Shown here: positions 44,836-54,211 of the stretch, one piece after another | Position numbering within the stretch: position 1 is the first letter of the stretch | Layout of the letters: each line of letters opens with the position of its first letter | Source of the DNA: Acetobacteraceae bacterium | GTDB lineage: Bacteria > Pseudomonadota > Alphaproteobacteria > Acetobacterales > Acetobacteraceae | DNA: 64,000 nucleotides | Reading direction: 5' to 3' | Assembly: GCA_003164135.1 (NCBI GenBank) | Contig: PLSD01000089.1 | Coordinates: forward strand, 17,987 to 81,986 | Made by a program: the position numbers and the translations under genes | The notes under the pieces: model-generated | The model's database searches: none | What the model saw: only the letters and a program-made list of their open reading frames with translations | Told to the model about the DNA's origin: nothing

Positions 44836-45458
44836 ACGAACGTCCGGGCGTTTTCATCACGCTGGAAGGCGGCGAGGGGGCGGGCAAATCCACTGCAGCC
44901 CTGCGCCTGACCGCGTTGCTGCGCGAGGCGGGGCAGGAAGTACTGGCAACGCGCGAGCCAGGTGGCACGCCAGGGGCCGAGGCGATCCGCGCGCTACTGC
45001 TCAGCTCCGACACAGCGCTGACCGCCATGACCCAGACAATGCTGCATTTTGCGGCCAGGGCAGATCACGTGGAACAAGTCATCCGCCCGGCACTGGCACG
45101 CGGCGCCGTGGTCATCTGCGACCGCTACTCGGACTCCACCATGGCCTACCAGGCCTATGGCATGGGCGTGGACATTTCCGCCGTGGCGGCGCTGACCCGG
45201 CTGATTGGCCTCACGCCGGATATTACCTTCGTGCTGGAAGTCCCTGAAGCCATTTCAAAAGCCCGGCTCAAATCACGCGGCGCCGCCAGCGATCGCTACG
45301 AGCAGATGGGCCGTGAAGTGATGGACCGCATCGCCCAAGGCTTCCGAGCCATCGCCGCCGCCGAACCCGCGCGCTGCGTGGTGCTGGACGGCACCGAGCC
45401 GGTGGAAACCGTAGTGGGCCGCATGCGAGATATTATCCTGGAACGGACCGGCCGCTGA
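44832..45458 (+). CDS. tmk: thymidylate kinase
   Basis: The 208-residue P-loop kinase phosphorylates dTMP to dTDP. Walker A is GGEGAGKST (residues 13-21), DR(Y/H) appears as CDRYSDSTMAYQ, and a LID region is LKSRGAASDRYEQMG. It starts at GTG, overlapping an upstream mini-frame, and shares one base with the holB start. The tmk-holB-metG-tatD order is conserved. Confidence 0.95.
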   Translation: MNERPGVFITLEGGEGAGKSTAALRLTALLREAGQEVLATREPGGTPGAEAIRALLLSSDTALTAMTQTMLHFAARADHVEQVIRPALARGAVVICDRYSDSTMAYQAYGMGVDISAVAALTRLIGLTPDITFVLEVPEAISKARLKSRGAASDRYEQMGREVMDRIAQGFRAIAAAEPARCVVLDGTEPVETVVGRMRDIILERTGR

Positions 45459-46438
45459 TGACCGAACCTCGCGCCAACCCACATTTCCGGGGGCATGAGG
45501 CGGCGGTCGCCTCGCTCTACCATGCCGCCACATCCGGGAGGCTGCATCATGGCTGGTTGATCTCCGGTGCGCCCGGCATCGGCAAGGCCACGCTGGCGTT
45601 CCGTTTCGCCCGCTGGCTGCTGGCGGGCGGCACCACGCCAGACCTCTCGCTTCCTCCCACCGCCCCGGCATTCCGCCGGGTAGCAGCCGCCACGCACCCG
45701 GATTTGTTCACCGTGGAGCGGCGGATAAAAGACAAAACCGACAAGCTCCAATCCGTCATTGTCATCGAGACGGTGCGCGAAGCCATCCAGTTCATGCACC
45801 ACACCCCCTCGGAAGGCGGCTGGCGCGTCGTCATCGTCGACGGTGCCGAGGACATGAACCCGCAGACGGCCAATGCGCTGCTGAAAATCCTGGAAGAACC
45901 GCCGGCACGCGCCATTCTCCTGCTGGTCACCGCCGCACCTGGCCGCCTGCTGCCGACCATCCGCAGCCGCTGCCGCGCTTTGGCCCTCTCGGCGCTGCCG
46001 GATGCCGATGTGGCAGCGCTGCTGGAGGATTACGCCCCGGAACTGGGTCCGGACGAACGCGACCGCCTGGTTGGCCTGGCCGAGGGCAGCATCGGCACGG
46101 CATTGAACTTCGCGGCGGAAGGCGGCGTGGCGCTGGCCGGGCTGGTGGACGAGGTTCTCGCCGCCCCGGTTTCCCCGGCGCGCGCACAATCCGTTGCCGA
46201 TACCGTGGCCCGCGCCGTTGAGGGTACCGACCATTTTGAGACCTTCTTCACCCTGCTGCGCGCGGGGATCGCCGGGAACACCCGCGCCGCCGCCCGCGGT
46301 GGCCAGCCGCCCGCCCGGCTTGCCGGGGATGTGGCACTCTGGCAGGAGTTCGGGAAGCTTGAACGTGAGGTCGTCGGCCTCAATCTCGATAAACGCGCCG
46401 CGGTCGTCGTGGCGCTCAGCCAGTTGCACAGGTCATGA
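45458..46438 (+). CDS. holB: DNA polymerase III delta-prime subunit
   Basis: The 326-residue clamp-loader subunit has a Walker A-like GAPGIGKATLAF and a VIVDGAEDMNPQTANALLKILEEPP segment typical of the family, followed by the SRCRAL sensor region. The four-Cys zinc module of E. coli HolB is not seen, which is common in alphaproteobacteria. It overlaps tmk by one base and metG by four, so the run is coupled. Confidence 0.9.
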   Translation: MTEPRANPHFRGHEAAVASLYHAATSGRLHHGWLISGAPGIGKATLAFRFARWLLAGGTTPDLSLPPTAPAFRRVAAATHPDLFTVERRIKDKTDKLQSVIVIETVREAIQFMHHTPSEGGWRVVIVDGAEDMNPQTANALLKILEEPPARAILLLVTAAPGRLLPTIRSRCRALALSALPDADVAALLEDYAPELGPDERDRLVGLAEGSIGTALNFAAEGGVALAGLVDEVLAAPVSPARAQSVADTVARAVEGTDHFETFFTLLRAGIAGNTRAAARGGQPPARLAGDVALWQEFGKLEREVVGLNLDKRAAVVVALSQLHRS

Positions 46439-47976
46439 GTAAACAGAAATTTTATATCACCACGCCGATCTACTACGTGAACGGCGCGCCGCATCTCGGC
46501 CATGCCTATACCTCCACGGCGGCTGACGTACTGGCCCGCTTCAAGCGGCTGGACGGGTTCGACGTGTTTTTCCTCACCGGGACCGACGAGCACGGCCAGA
46601 AAGTGGAAGCCGCGGCGCGTGCCGCCGGCATCGACCCGCAGAGCTTTACCGACAACGTCTCCGCCGATTTCCAGGACATGGCGCGGCGGATGAACATTTC
46701 CAACGACGATTTTATCCGCACCACGGAGGCCCGTCACAAGGCTTCAGCGCAGGCTATCTGGCGGAAATTACAGGAAAACGGCGCCATCTATCTCGGCGCC
46801 TATGAAGGCTGGTACGCCGTGCGCGACGAAGCCTTCTACGACGAGGAAGAACTTACCATCGCCCCGGACGGCACGAAAAAAGCCCCCAGCGGCGCGCCGG
46901 TGGAGTGGGTCATCGAGCCGTCGTATTTCTTTAAACTCAGTGCCTTCCAGGACCAACTTCTGGCGCACTATGAGTCCAACCCGGACTTCATCGCCCCCCA
47001 GGCCAAACGCAATGAGATCCTCTCCTTCGTGCGTGGCGGCCTTAAAGACCTGTCCATCAGCCGCACCAGCTTCTCCTGGGGCATTCCGGTGCCGGGCGAC
47101 GAGAAACACGTGATGTACGTCTGGCTGGACGCGCTGGTGAACTATCTCACCGCCGTGGGCTATCCGGACCTTACCGGCCCGCGCGGCAAATACTGGCCCG
47201 CCAGCCTGCATCTGGTCGGCAAGGAGATCATCCGCTTCCACGCCGTCTACTGGCCCGCCTTCCTCATGGGCGCCGGCCTGCCACTGCCGGAAAAAGTGTT
47301 CTCGCACGGCTGGTGGACGGTCGAAGGTGAGAAAATGAGCAAATCCACCGGCAATTTCATCGATGTGCGGCCGCTGGTGGACGAATTTGGCCTGGACACC
47401 GTGCGCTTTTTCCTACTGCGCGAGGTGCCCTTCGGCAATGATGGAGACTTCTCGCGTAAGGCACTGATTTCACGGACAAATGCGGAGCTCGCCAACGGCA
47501 TCGGCAATCTTGCGCAGCGCACGCTCTCCTTCATCGCCAAAAACGCTGGCGGCGTGGTGCCGTCCAAGGGCGCGCAGCACGAGGCCGACCTTGTGCTTTT
47601 GGAACTGGCGGACGAACTGCCGGAGAAGGTGAGGGGGGCACTTAATCGCCTGGCCTTCCACGAGGCGCTGGACGAAGTGTGGAAACTCATCCGCGCCGCC
47701 GATGGCTACATCGACCATCAGGCTCCCTGGAGCCTGCGCAAGACCGATACCGCGCGGATGAATTCGGTGCTCTTCGTGCTGGTCTCCGTGCTGCGGGTGG
47801 TCGCCGTGCTGCTGCAGCCGTTCATGCCTGACAGCATGGCCAAACTACTGGACCAGCTCGGCGTGGCGGCAGATGCCCGCCAATACGAAGCCCTGAACAC
47901 ACCGCTGGCCGAAGGCACGCCGCTGCCCGCGCCGGCCGGGCTGTTCCCCCGCTTCGTCGAGGCGGAGACAAAGTAA
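46435..47976 (+). CDS. metG: methionyl-tRNA synthetase
   Basis: The 513-residue class I synthetase has the HIGH-type motif HLGHAYT, the KMSKS loop (EKMSKSTGNF), and the anticodon-binding domain (about 370-505). It lacks the four-Cys zinc knuckle of the E. coli type and the C-terminal dimerisation domain, so it is the short alphaproteobacterial form. It is coupled to holB and tatD. Confidence 0.96.
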   Translation: MSKQKFYITTPIYYVNGAPHLGHAYTSTAADVLARFKRLDGFDVFFLTGTDEHGQKVEAAARAAGIDPQSFTDNVSADFQDMARRMNISNDDFIRTTEARHKASAQAIWRKLQENGAIYLGAYEGWYAVRDEAFYDEEELTIAPDGTKKAPSGAPVEWVIEPSYFFKLSAFQDQLLAHYESNPDFIAPQAKRNEILSFVRGGLKDLSISRTSFSWGIPVPGDEKHVMYVWLDALVNYLTAVGYPDLTGPRGKYWPASLHLVGKEIIRFHAVYWPAFLMGAGLPLPEKVFSHGWWTVEGEKMSKSTGNFIDVRPLVDEFGLDTVRFFLLREVPFGNDGDFSRKALISRTNAELANGIGNLAQRTLSFIAKNAGGVVPSKGAQHEADLVLLELADELPEKVRGALNRLAFHEALDEVWKLIRAADGYIDHQAPWSLRKTDTARMNSVLFVLVSVLRVVAVLLQPFMPDSMAKLLDQLGVAADARQYEALNTPLAEGTPLPAPAGLFPRFVEAETK

Positions 47977-48755
47977 TGCTGGTCGATACCCACTGCCATC
48001 TGGACTACTTCAACCAGCCCGGCGAGGAAGCCCAAGTGGTGGAGCGCGCCCGTTTGGCCGGGGTGAAAACCCTGGTGACCATCGGCGTGACTCTTAAACA
48101 ATCACAACAAGCCATTGACATTGCAGAAAAATATGATAATGTCTGGGCCTGCATCGGGATTCACCCCAACCATGCGGCGGATGTTCTACCGGTCGCGGCG
48201 CCGGAGGTCATCGCCAAAATGGCGAAGCACCCAAAGGTAATTGGCATCGGCGAGAGCGGGCTGGACTATTTCTACGACAAAGCCCCGAAGGACGTGCAGG
48301 ACCAGAATTTCCGCGCCAACATCCGCGCCGCGCAGCTCTCCGGCCTGCCGCTGGCTATTCATGCGCGCGATGCAGATGAGGACATTATCCGCATTTTGCA
48401 GGAAGAGCGGGCAGGGGGCGGCGATTTCAATTTCCTGCTCCACTGCTTCTCCTCCACCCGCCAATTGGCCGAGGCTGCGGTGGCAATGGGCGGCTACATC
48501 TCCTTCTCTGGCATCCTCACCTTCCCAAAATCGTTGGAATTGCGGGAAATCGCCGCCGACATGCCGCTGGATCGCCTGCTGGTAGAAACCGACTCCCCCT
48601 ACCTCGCCCCCGTGCCCTTCCGCGGCAAACGCAATGAGCCGGCCTATACCGTGCACACCGCGAAAGTATTGGCTGAGATCAAAGGCATCTCGCCCGATGC
48701 CGTGGCGGAACTCACAACGCGCAACTTCCGTACCCTCTACGGCAAGGTGGCATGA
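47976..48755 (+). CDS. tatD: TatD family metal-dependent DNase
   Basis: The 259-residue TIM-barrel hydrolase has DTHCHLDYF, IGESGLDYFYD, the HARDADEDI metal-ligand His, a further His in LLHCFSSTRQ and the C-terminal VETDSPYLAP. Members are 3'-to-5' exonucleases linked to DNA repair and quality control. It overlaps metG by one base and the MBL gene by four. Confidence 0.93.
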   Translation: MLVDTHCHLDYFNQPGEEAQVVERARLAGVKTLVTIGVTLKQSQQAIDIAEKYDNVWACIGIHPNHAADVLPVAAPEVIAKMAKHPKVIGIGESGLDYFYDKAPKDVQDQNFRANIRAAQLSGLPLAIHARDADEDIIRILQEERAGGGDFNFLLHCFSSTRQLAEAAVAMGGYISFSGILTFPKSLELREIAADMPLDRLLVETDSPYLAPVPFRGKRNEPAYTVHTAKVLAEIKGISPDAVAELTTRNFRTLYGKVA

Positions 48756-49540
48756 AGGTTACGCTGCTGGGTGTTGGCGGCTCCGCCGGCCTGCCGCAGA
48801 TCGGCGGTCCGGGCGGCTTTGGCGACTGGGGCAAAACTGACCCCTCCGAGCCGCGCAACCGCCGCACCCGCTCCAGCATTGTCATTGAATCGCTTGAAAA
48901 TAAACGCATCCTGGTTGACACCTCGCCCGACGTGCGGCTGCAACTCACATCCAATGGCATCGGCCGTATCGACGCGCTGATCTACACCCACGCCCATGCT
49001 GACCACATCGCCGGGCTGGATGAAATCCGCATTCTCAATCGCTTACTGGGCGCGCCCCTACCGGCCTATACGGACGCACGTACCTGGGGCGAGTTGCACA
49101 AACGGTTCGACTATGCGTTCCGCCCCTTCGACGGCGGCTTCTTCTACCGCCCGGTGTTGGACCCGCATACCGTGGCTCCCGGTAATATTGTAGAAATTCA
49201 AGGTCTTCCGGTACAGTTCATCGACCAGGACCATGGCACGATCCGCTCGCTCGGCCTGCGCATCAACAATTTCGCCTATTGCACGGATCTGGTGCGGCTG
49301 GACGAAACCGCGCTGGCGGCGCTGGAAGGGCTCGATGTGCTGGTAATCGACAGTTTTACCCCCGGGCCGATTCATCCAACGCATGCGAATTTGGCGACGG
49401 TGCTGGACTGGCTGGAGCGCCTGCGGCCAAAGCGCTGTATTTTAACGCATCTGGGCCCGGATATGGATTTTCAGAGCCTGCGCGCCACGCTGCCCGCCGG
49501 CGTGGAGCCAGGGTACGATGGCATGGTGATTACCCTGTAA
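48752..49540 (+). CDS. MBL-fold metallo-hydrolase, PhnP/RNase Z-like
   Basis: The 262-residue protein has GVGGSAGLPQIGG at its N-terminus, the zinc motif THAHADHIAGLDE, and further ligands in QDHGTIRSL and LTHLGPDMDF. It resembles PhnP-type cyclic phosphodiesterases and is a fixed neighbour of tatD in alphaproteobacteria. The substrate is unknown. The gene ends the tmk-holB-metG-tatD run; a GC-rich imperfect hairpin (49541-49567) without T-run follows its stop. Confidence 0.87.
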   Translation: MKVTLLGVGGSAGLPQIGGPGGFGDWGKTDPSEPRNRRTRSSIVIESLENKRILVDTSPDVRLQLTSNGIGRIDALIYTHAHADHIAGLDEIRILNRLLGAPLPAYTDARTWGELHKRFDYAFRPFDGGFFYRPVLDPHTVAPGNIVEIQGLPVQFIDQDHGTIRSLGLRINNFAYCTDLVRLDETALAALEGLDVLVIDSFTPGPIHPTHANLATVLDWLERLRPKRCILTHLGPDMDFQSLRATLPAGVEPGYDGMVITL

Positions 49541-49589
49541 GGGCAGGGCGGGTTTATGCCCTGTCCCTAGCTGTATTGTCTGGGGAGAT

Positions 49590-49814
49590 ATGCCCGCTAA
49601 AAAGCCAAAACCAGACGAAAAGCCGCAAAGCGAGAGGTTCATTGAAACCGCCCGCGAGATGGAGGCAGACGAGACGAAAGAGGGGTTTGAGGCAGCATTT
49701 CGAATGATTGTCACTCAAGGGACGGCTTTGGGGGGTGGAACAACATGCACAGGTCCCATCGCCTCTAAGAGCAAATCAACAAATCTCCCAGTATCAAGAA
49801 AGAAGCTCGGATAG
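49590..49814 (+). CDS. small acidic/basic protein with its 3' end replaced by inserted DNA
   Basis: A GGGGAG site precedes the ATG. Residues 1-40 (PDEKPQSERFIETAREMEAD and the EGFEAAFRMI helix) resemble a short conserved alphaproteobacterial protein found after this MBL gene. From about residue 42 (base 49711 on) the frame runs antisense through the end of the RelA/SpoT-type gene, and the Gly/Thr/Ser/Lys-rich tail looks random. The natural end was probably lost when the AT-rich segment inserted. Function unknown. The truncation call rests on memory of homologues. Confidence 0.55.
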   Translation: MPAKKPKPDEKPQSERFIETAREMEADETKEGFEAAFRMIVTQGTALGGGTTCTGPIASKSKSTNLPVSRKKLG

Positions 49815-50852
49815 GAGCGTTTTATCGCGGACAGTGACCCCGCTTTGACAAGCACAACATGGTCGCCCGGCTTATCTTTTATCTGCTGTTCCAGCGCGGT
49901 ATAACTCGCATTTGCCGCTTGCGATTCATGCCATCCATACGGAGTCCAGTTAATTTTTTTATCCTGCACGCTAAGATGCAGCAGATAATAGGCGGTATTT
50001 GTTGCGGCCTTTTGATTATGGATTGCTTGTATCCCAGTCCGAAAGCCTTGCAAAAAATCAATTACATTTAGTTCTCTGGCTAAATAGGCCAGTTCTCGGC
50101 GCAGTTCGGTGATATCGTCTGGAGTACCCGGCACCAATGGCGTCTTTTCCTTGAAGGCAATCATAGATGATGCGAGGGCAAAAAACCGCTTCCATCTTTC
50201 GTCACCCTGATTTGCCTTAAGCGCTTGCCGAGTGAGAATATCCACGGTTTCCAATGCAGTCGCCCATGCATGCTGATCTATCGATCTAATCTGCATTTCG
50301 ATCCGGAGTTTATCCCAAGCAGGATTGGTAGAAGGGCCAACCCATCGAAAGATTAGGTGAATGCTCCGGTACCCATCCGGCTTCGGCGTAGTAATGTAGT
50401 CTTTACCTTGTCCTACAAGCTGATGAGCGAATTTTTTGTGCTGTTTTCCACGATATAGGGCGGCAAGCTTATACACATTTGTGCACGATGATAGCACAGC
50501 ACGGCATCCACCTATGTCCTGCATCTGCGACAACTCTAGTGTTGAAGTTTGGTTCTAGTGTTGAAGTTTGGTCTCGCCCCAGCTTTTTTACGATAGATTC
50601 AAATCTCTTAAGTCTTTGACTTACAAGCGGCTTTGTAGATATCTTTCTTGCCCTAGACCGAAGATTGGTTTGGAAGCAGTTTAATGGATAGCTATGTGCC
50701 GAGCGCCAATTGTTAACAATTTCAACGGCGCTTAAATATTCATTGAATGCGATATGCAAATTCGGATCGTCTATGTCTGGAAGATCTTTGAGTATAGCCA
50801 CGCCCGCTTTATCAACTTGATTTCTAGCATATGCCGGTTTCGCCCATTCCAT
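49715..50852 (-). pseudogene. stand-alone RelA/SpoT (p)ppGpp synthetase-like gene, frameshifted
   Basis: Two frames together make one RelA/SpoT domain protein. The upstream part (from MEWAKPAYARNQVDKAG at 50852) has the usual N-terminal helices; the downstream part has LSQMQDIGGCRAVL, DYITTPKPDGYRSIHLIFR and IEMQIRSIDQHAWATAL. The break is a 19-bp tandem duplication at 50535-50572. Deleting one copy rejoins TSTLE to LSQMQDIGG and gives an uninterrupted 372-residue protein. There is no HD hydrolase domain. Such lone synthetases include alarmone synthetases and toxin-type nucleotide-modifying enzymes. The frame is open further 5' to 50987. The region is AT-richer than the flanks, so it was probably acquired. 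Confidence 0.85.
50535..50572. repeat. 19-bp perfect tandem duplication inside the RelA/SpoT-like gene
   Basis: TCTAGTGTTGAAGTTTGGT occurs at 50535-50553 and again at 50554-50572 with no mismatch. Nineteen bases shift the frame by one. Slipped-strand replication could add or remove a copy, so the gene may be switchable or freshly broken. Confidence 0.97.
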
Positions 50853-51016
50853 ATCGATAGGAAGTCTAGAAGACTTCTCCCAGTGCTCCCGCAGACAGTT
50901 CCGCATGAGGGCGCTCACAGCGCGACTCCACCATACCACATATTGGCTTGGGTATAGGAAGTGAAACATCGCCCCGTGACTTTCCATAATATTGATTCTG
51001 CGATCTTTGGGTGTAC

Positions 51017-51044
51017 GAAAAAGGCGGCCAGAATTCCGGCCGCC
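51017..51044 (-). terminator. intrinsic terminator after the Rieske gene
   Basis: On minus, GGCGGCC (51044-51038) pairs with GGCCGCC (51029-51023) around an eight-base loop and is followed by five T residues. It lies 14 bases past the Rieske stop and marks the likely edge of the AT-rich insert. Confidence 0.88.
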
Positions 51045-51057
51045 GGCTCTCCCGTAT

Positions 51058-51426
51058 TCAGCTGATCTCGATAAACACGGCCCCGTCTTTCTCGCTCGCG
51101 GGCAAAGTCTTCAGCCCTGCCGGCTTCTTGCCCATGGCAAGCGCACCCTGCGCCCAGACCGGTAGCGGTAGCCCGAGGAAGCTCTTCACCCAGTCCAGGT
51201 TCCGGCCAGAGCAGATGTCGAACTTCGAGCCATGGAACGGGCACGTCACCGCCCCGCCCTCCACCTTGCCACGGGTCAACGCCATGCCGAGATGCGGGCA
51301 CTTATTCACAAACGCCTGCACGGTGCCGCCAACGCGTGTCAGGGCGACCGGTTTTCCCCCCACGGATGCGGTATACAGCGCACCTTCGCGCACCTGGTCG
51401 GACTTGGCGGCTTCAATCTGGCTCAT
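51058..51426 (-). CDS. Rieske-type [2Fe-2S] ferredoxin-like protein
   Basis: The 122-residue protein has the Rieske ligands CPHLG and CPFHGSKFD, binding a [2Fe-2S] cluster through two Cys and two His. It lacks signal peptide and membrane anchor, so it is a soluble Rieske ferredoxin or the small subunit of an oxygenase or nitrite reductase (NirD-like). No oxygenase partner is nearby. GGGGAG lies upstream of the ATG at 51426. An intrinsic terminator follows. Confidence 0.9.
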   Translation of the reverse strand: MSQIEAAKSDQVREGALYTASVGGKPVALTRVGGTVQAFVNKCPHLGMALTRGKVEGGAVTCPFHGSKFDICSGRNLDWVKSFLGLPLPVWAQGALAMGKKPAGLKTLPASEKDGAVFIEIS

Positions 51427-51504
51427 TTGGACGGCTCCCCGGTTTCTGTGGAACCGTTTTCGATTAAAATCCGAAAGGATTCAATCGAAAATATTAAGAC
51501 AGTT

Positions 51505-51915
51505 TTAATTCCCCACCTGGATCAACGCCCGGCGGGCATATTGCGCCGGGGTGCCATAGGCTGCATGCGACGGGGCAATGCCGATGGCGCGTGTATGAAT
51601 GCGGCCCGGCGCGACGCCATCGGACACCAACGCATCCGCCACAACCTGGGCGCGGGTTTGGGAGAGGTCTTTGTTGGCCTTGCTGCTGCCAACACTGTCA
51701 GCCGCGCCGGTCACAGTCACCCGCGTCCCTGGTTTTTCCTTGGCCTCTTGAGCCACGCTGGCGATGGTCGTGAGTGCCGGTGCGTCCAATGCGGCGGAAA
51801 AAGGTTGGAAAAACACTGGGGTCGCCGGGGTGGAGGCCGCGCGCGGCCCGCCAAAGGGGAGCGACGCGCATCCGGCAAGGCCACATAACACGCTGATCAT
51901 TAAAAATTTTTTCAT
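51505..51915 (-). CDS. OmpA-family lipoprotein
   Basis: The 136-residue protein has a lipoprotein signal (MKKFLMISVLCGLAGC, lipid-bearing Cys16) and a short OmpA-like peptidoglycan-binding domain (about 50-130) with VTVTGAADSVGSSKANKDLS, RAQVVADALVSDGV and a C-terminal RRALIQV. It is smaller than Pal. It probably anchors the outer membrane to the wall. I chose the ATG at 51915, which gives the intact lipobox. It diverges from pyrB. Confidence 0.84.
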   Translation of the reverse strand: MKKFLMISVLCGLAGCASLPFGGPRAASTPATPVFFQPFSAALDAPALTTIASVAQEAKEKPGTRVTVTGAADSVGSSKANKDLSQTRAQVVADALVSDGVAPGRIHTRAIGIAPSHAAYGTPAQYARRALIQVGN

Positions 51916-52019
51916 CACAACTCCGGGCCAATGTGGCCTCACCTATGTCGTTACGCGGGGGGCGGGTTACAATGAGCCCCTTCCCACGGCACGGGTGAAT
52001 GTGGTCTAACCGGGTTTTA

Positions 52020-52946
52020 ATGACATCACCTAAGCATCTGCTCGGTATCGAGGGGTTGAACCCCAGCGCCGTCACCTCGTTGCTCGACCTCGCGGAGAGC
52101 TACGTACTCCTTAACCGTTCCGGCAAAACCCAGCGCGACTCACTCCGTGGCCGCACGCTCATCAACTTGTTTTTTGAAGACTCCACCCGCACCCGCACCA
52201 GCTTCGAGCTGGCCGGCAAGCGCCTCGGCGCGGATGTCATCAACATGTCCGTCTCCACCTCTTCGGTCACCAAGGGCGAAACCCTGCTGGACACGGCCGC
52301 CACCCTGAACGCGATGAACTGCGACCTGCTGGTGGTCCGCCACAACCGTTCCGGCGCCCCGGCCCTGCTGGCGCAGAAGGTGGAAGCCTCGGTCATCAAC
52401 GCAGGCGACGGCACGCACGAACACCCCACCCAGGCGCTGCTGGACGCACTGACCATTCGCCGCCGCAAAGGCCGCATTTCCGGCCTCACCGTGGCCATCT
52501 GCGGGGACATTGCGCACTCCCGCGTCGCCCGCTCCAATATCCTGCTCCTCACCATGATGGGCAATTTTGTCCGCGTCATCGGCCCCCCTACCCTCATTCC
52601 GTCCGGCATCGAGGCCGCAGGCGTGACCGTGTTCAACGACATGGAGGAAGGCCTGACGGGCGCGGACATCGTTATGGCCTTGCGCCTGCAAAAGGAACGC
52701 ATGTCCGGCGGCATGGTCCCCTCGTCGCGCGAGTTCTTCGCCTTCTACGGGCTGGACCGCCGCAAGCTCGGCTTCGCCAAACCGGACGCGCTGGTCATGC
52801 ACCCGGGCCCGATGAACCGCGGCGTGGAGATCGACAGCGATATTGCCGACGACCCGGTACGCTCGGTCATCAAAGAGCAGGTGGAAATGGGCGTGGCGGT
52901 GCGCATGGCCGTGCTGGACGCCTTGGCGCGGGGTGAAATCCTATGA
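52020..52946 (+). CDS. pyrB: aspartate carbamoyltransferase
   Basis: The 308-residue catalytic subunit makes N-carbamoyl-aspartate for pyrimidines. The carbamoyl-phosphate motif [15 protein letters not shown], the [10 protein letters not shown] segment, and the late [11 protein letters not shown] motif are present. ATG 52020 was chosen; an in-frame ATG lies at 51999. It overlaps the dihydroorotase-like gene by four bases. No pyrI is present; the partner is the PyrC-like protein. Confidence 0.96.
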   Translation: MTSPKHLLGIEGLNPSAVTSLLDLAESYVLLNRSGKTQRDSLRGRTLINLFFEDSTRTRTSFELAGKRLGADVINMSVSTSSVTKGETLLDTAATLNAMNCDLLVVRHNRSGAPALLAQKVEASVINAGDGTHEHPTQALLDALTIRRRKGRISGLTVAICGDIAHSRVARSNILLLTMMGNFVRVIGPPTLIPSGIEAAGVTVFNDMEEGLTGADIVMALRLQKERMSGGMVPSSREFFAFYGLDRRKLGFAKPDALVMHPGPMNRGVEIDSDIADDPVRSVIKEQVEMGVAVRMAVLDALARGEIL

Positions 52947-54211
52947 TCCTGTTCCGTAAAATCAGATACTTGGACAGCGCCGCGCAAGCACTGGTTGAAG
53001 GCGAAGTGCTGGTAAAAAACGGCGTGATCGCCGACTTCGGACCCTCGCTCGGTGACCCTGATGGCGCTAAAATCATCGAGGCCGAGGGCGCCGTGCTTTC
53101 CCCCGGTCTGGTGGACATGCGCGCCAGCCTGGGCGAGCCCGGCTTCGAGTACCGCGAAACCATCTCCAGCGCCGCCCTGGCGGCTGCCGCTGGCGGCATC
53201 ACCACCATCGCCGTGCTGCCGGACAGTTCCCCGGCCATCGACGACCCCGCCCTTGTCCGCCTTATCGCCACGCGCGGCGCCGAGACCGGCAGCGTTACGC
53301 TCCTGCCCTACGCCGCCGCCACGCGCGGCTGCGGCGGCCAGGAATTGGCCGAATACGGGCTGCTGAAAGCCGCCGGCGCGGTTGCCTTTACCGACGGCGC
53401 CAAAACCATCGCCTCTTCGCGCCTCATGCGCCTCGCCCTCTCCTACGCCAGCGGCTTTGGCATGCGCATCGTGCAGCACCCGGAGGATTACGAGCTGGCC
53501 AAGGGCGGTGCCGCCACCAGCGGTGCCCGCGCGAGCTGGATGGGCCTGCCCGGCATCCCCGCCGCCGCCGAGGCTATTTGCGTGGCGCGCGACATCCGCC
53601 TGGCCGAAATGGCCAATGGCGCCGTGCATTTCGCCCATATCACCACCGGCGAGGCGCTCGACCTCATTCGCCGCGCCAAGGATAAAGGCCTGGCGGTGAC
53701 GTGCGACACCGCCCCGCCCTATTTCGACCTCAACGAAACCGCCATCGGCGATTACCGCACTTACGCTAAACTCTCGCCACCCTTGCGCGCAGAATCCGAC
53801 CGTCAGGCCGTGCTGGCCGCGTTGCAGGACGGCACCATCGACGCCATCGCCTCCGACCATCAGCCACGCGACGCCGATGACAAACGCCTCCCCTTCGCTG
53901 AAGCCTCCCCCGGAGGCGCTGGCTTGGCCACGCTGCTCGGCGTCACGCTGGCGCAGGTACAGTCCGGCCACCTCACATTGCCCCAGGCGCTGGCCTTGCT
54001 CACCGCCCGCCCGGCCGCTTGGCTTGGCATCAACACCGGCGTCATCGCCAAGGGCGCGCCGGCGGATCTCTGCCTGTTCCACCCGGAACGCTCCTGGCGC
54101 GTGTCCGCTGGGCAATTACCGGGCAAGGCGCAAAACACACCGTTCGACGGCCGCGCGCTCGAAGGCATGGTCCTGGGCACCTGGAAAGCCGGCATTAGGG
54201 TATTTGGATGA
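52943..54211 (+). CDS. dihydroorotase-like protein lacking the HxH zinc motif
   Basis: The 422-residue amidohydrolase-fold protein pairs with PyrB. In catalytic dihydroorotases strand 1 carries HxH (PGLVDMHVHLREPG); here residues 55-67 read [14 protein letters not shown], so both His are gone. Later conserved points ([27 protein letters not shown]) remain. Inactive DHO homologues (Pseudomonas PyrC') serve as structural partners of aspartate carbamoyltransferase. That role is inferred here from the missing ligands and the tight coupling to pyrB. A true pyrC must lie elsewhere. Confidence 0.88.
   Translation: MILFRKIRYLDSAAQALVEGEVLVKNGVIADFGPSLGDPDGAKIIEAEGAVLSPGLVDMRASLGEPGFEYRETISSAALAAAAGGITTIAVLPDSSPAIDDPALVRLIATRGAETGSVTLLPYAAATRGCGGQELAEYGLLKAAGAVAFTDGAKTIASSRLMRLALSYASGFGMRIVQHPEDYELAKGGAATSGARASWMGLPGIPAAAEAICVARDIRLAEMANGAVHFAHITTGEALDLIRRAKDKGLAVTCDTAPPYFDLNETAIGDYRTYAKLSPPLRAESDRQAVLAALQDGTIDAIASDHQPRDADDKRLPFAEASPGGAGLATLLGVTLAQVQSGHLTLPQALALLTARPAAWLGINTGVIAKGAPADLCLFHPERSWRVSAGQLPGKAQNTPFDGRALEGMVLGTWKAGIRVFG

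Noticed and set aside
49541..49567. GGGCAGGGC / GCCCTGTCCC hairpin after the MBL gene
   Set aside because: It has a bulge and no T-run, and a ribosome-binding site follows directly, so termination is not supported.
52745..54115. 456-codon Gly/Val-rich frame antisense to the dihydroorotase-like gene
   Set aside because: It mirrors a coding frame in high-GC DNA and has no ribosome-binding site or recognisable domain.
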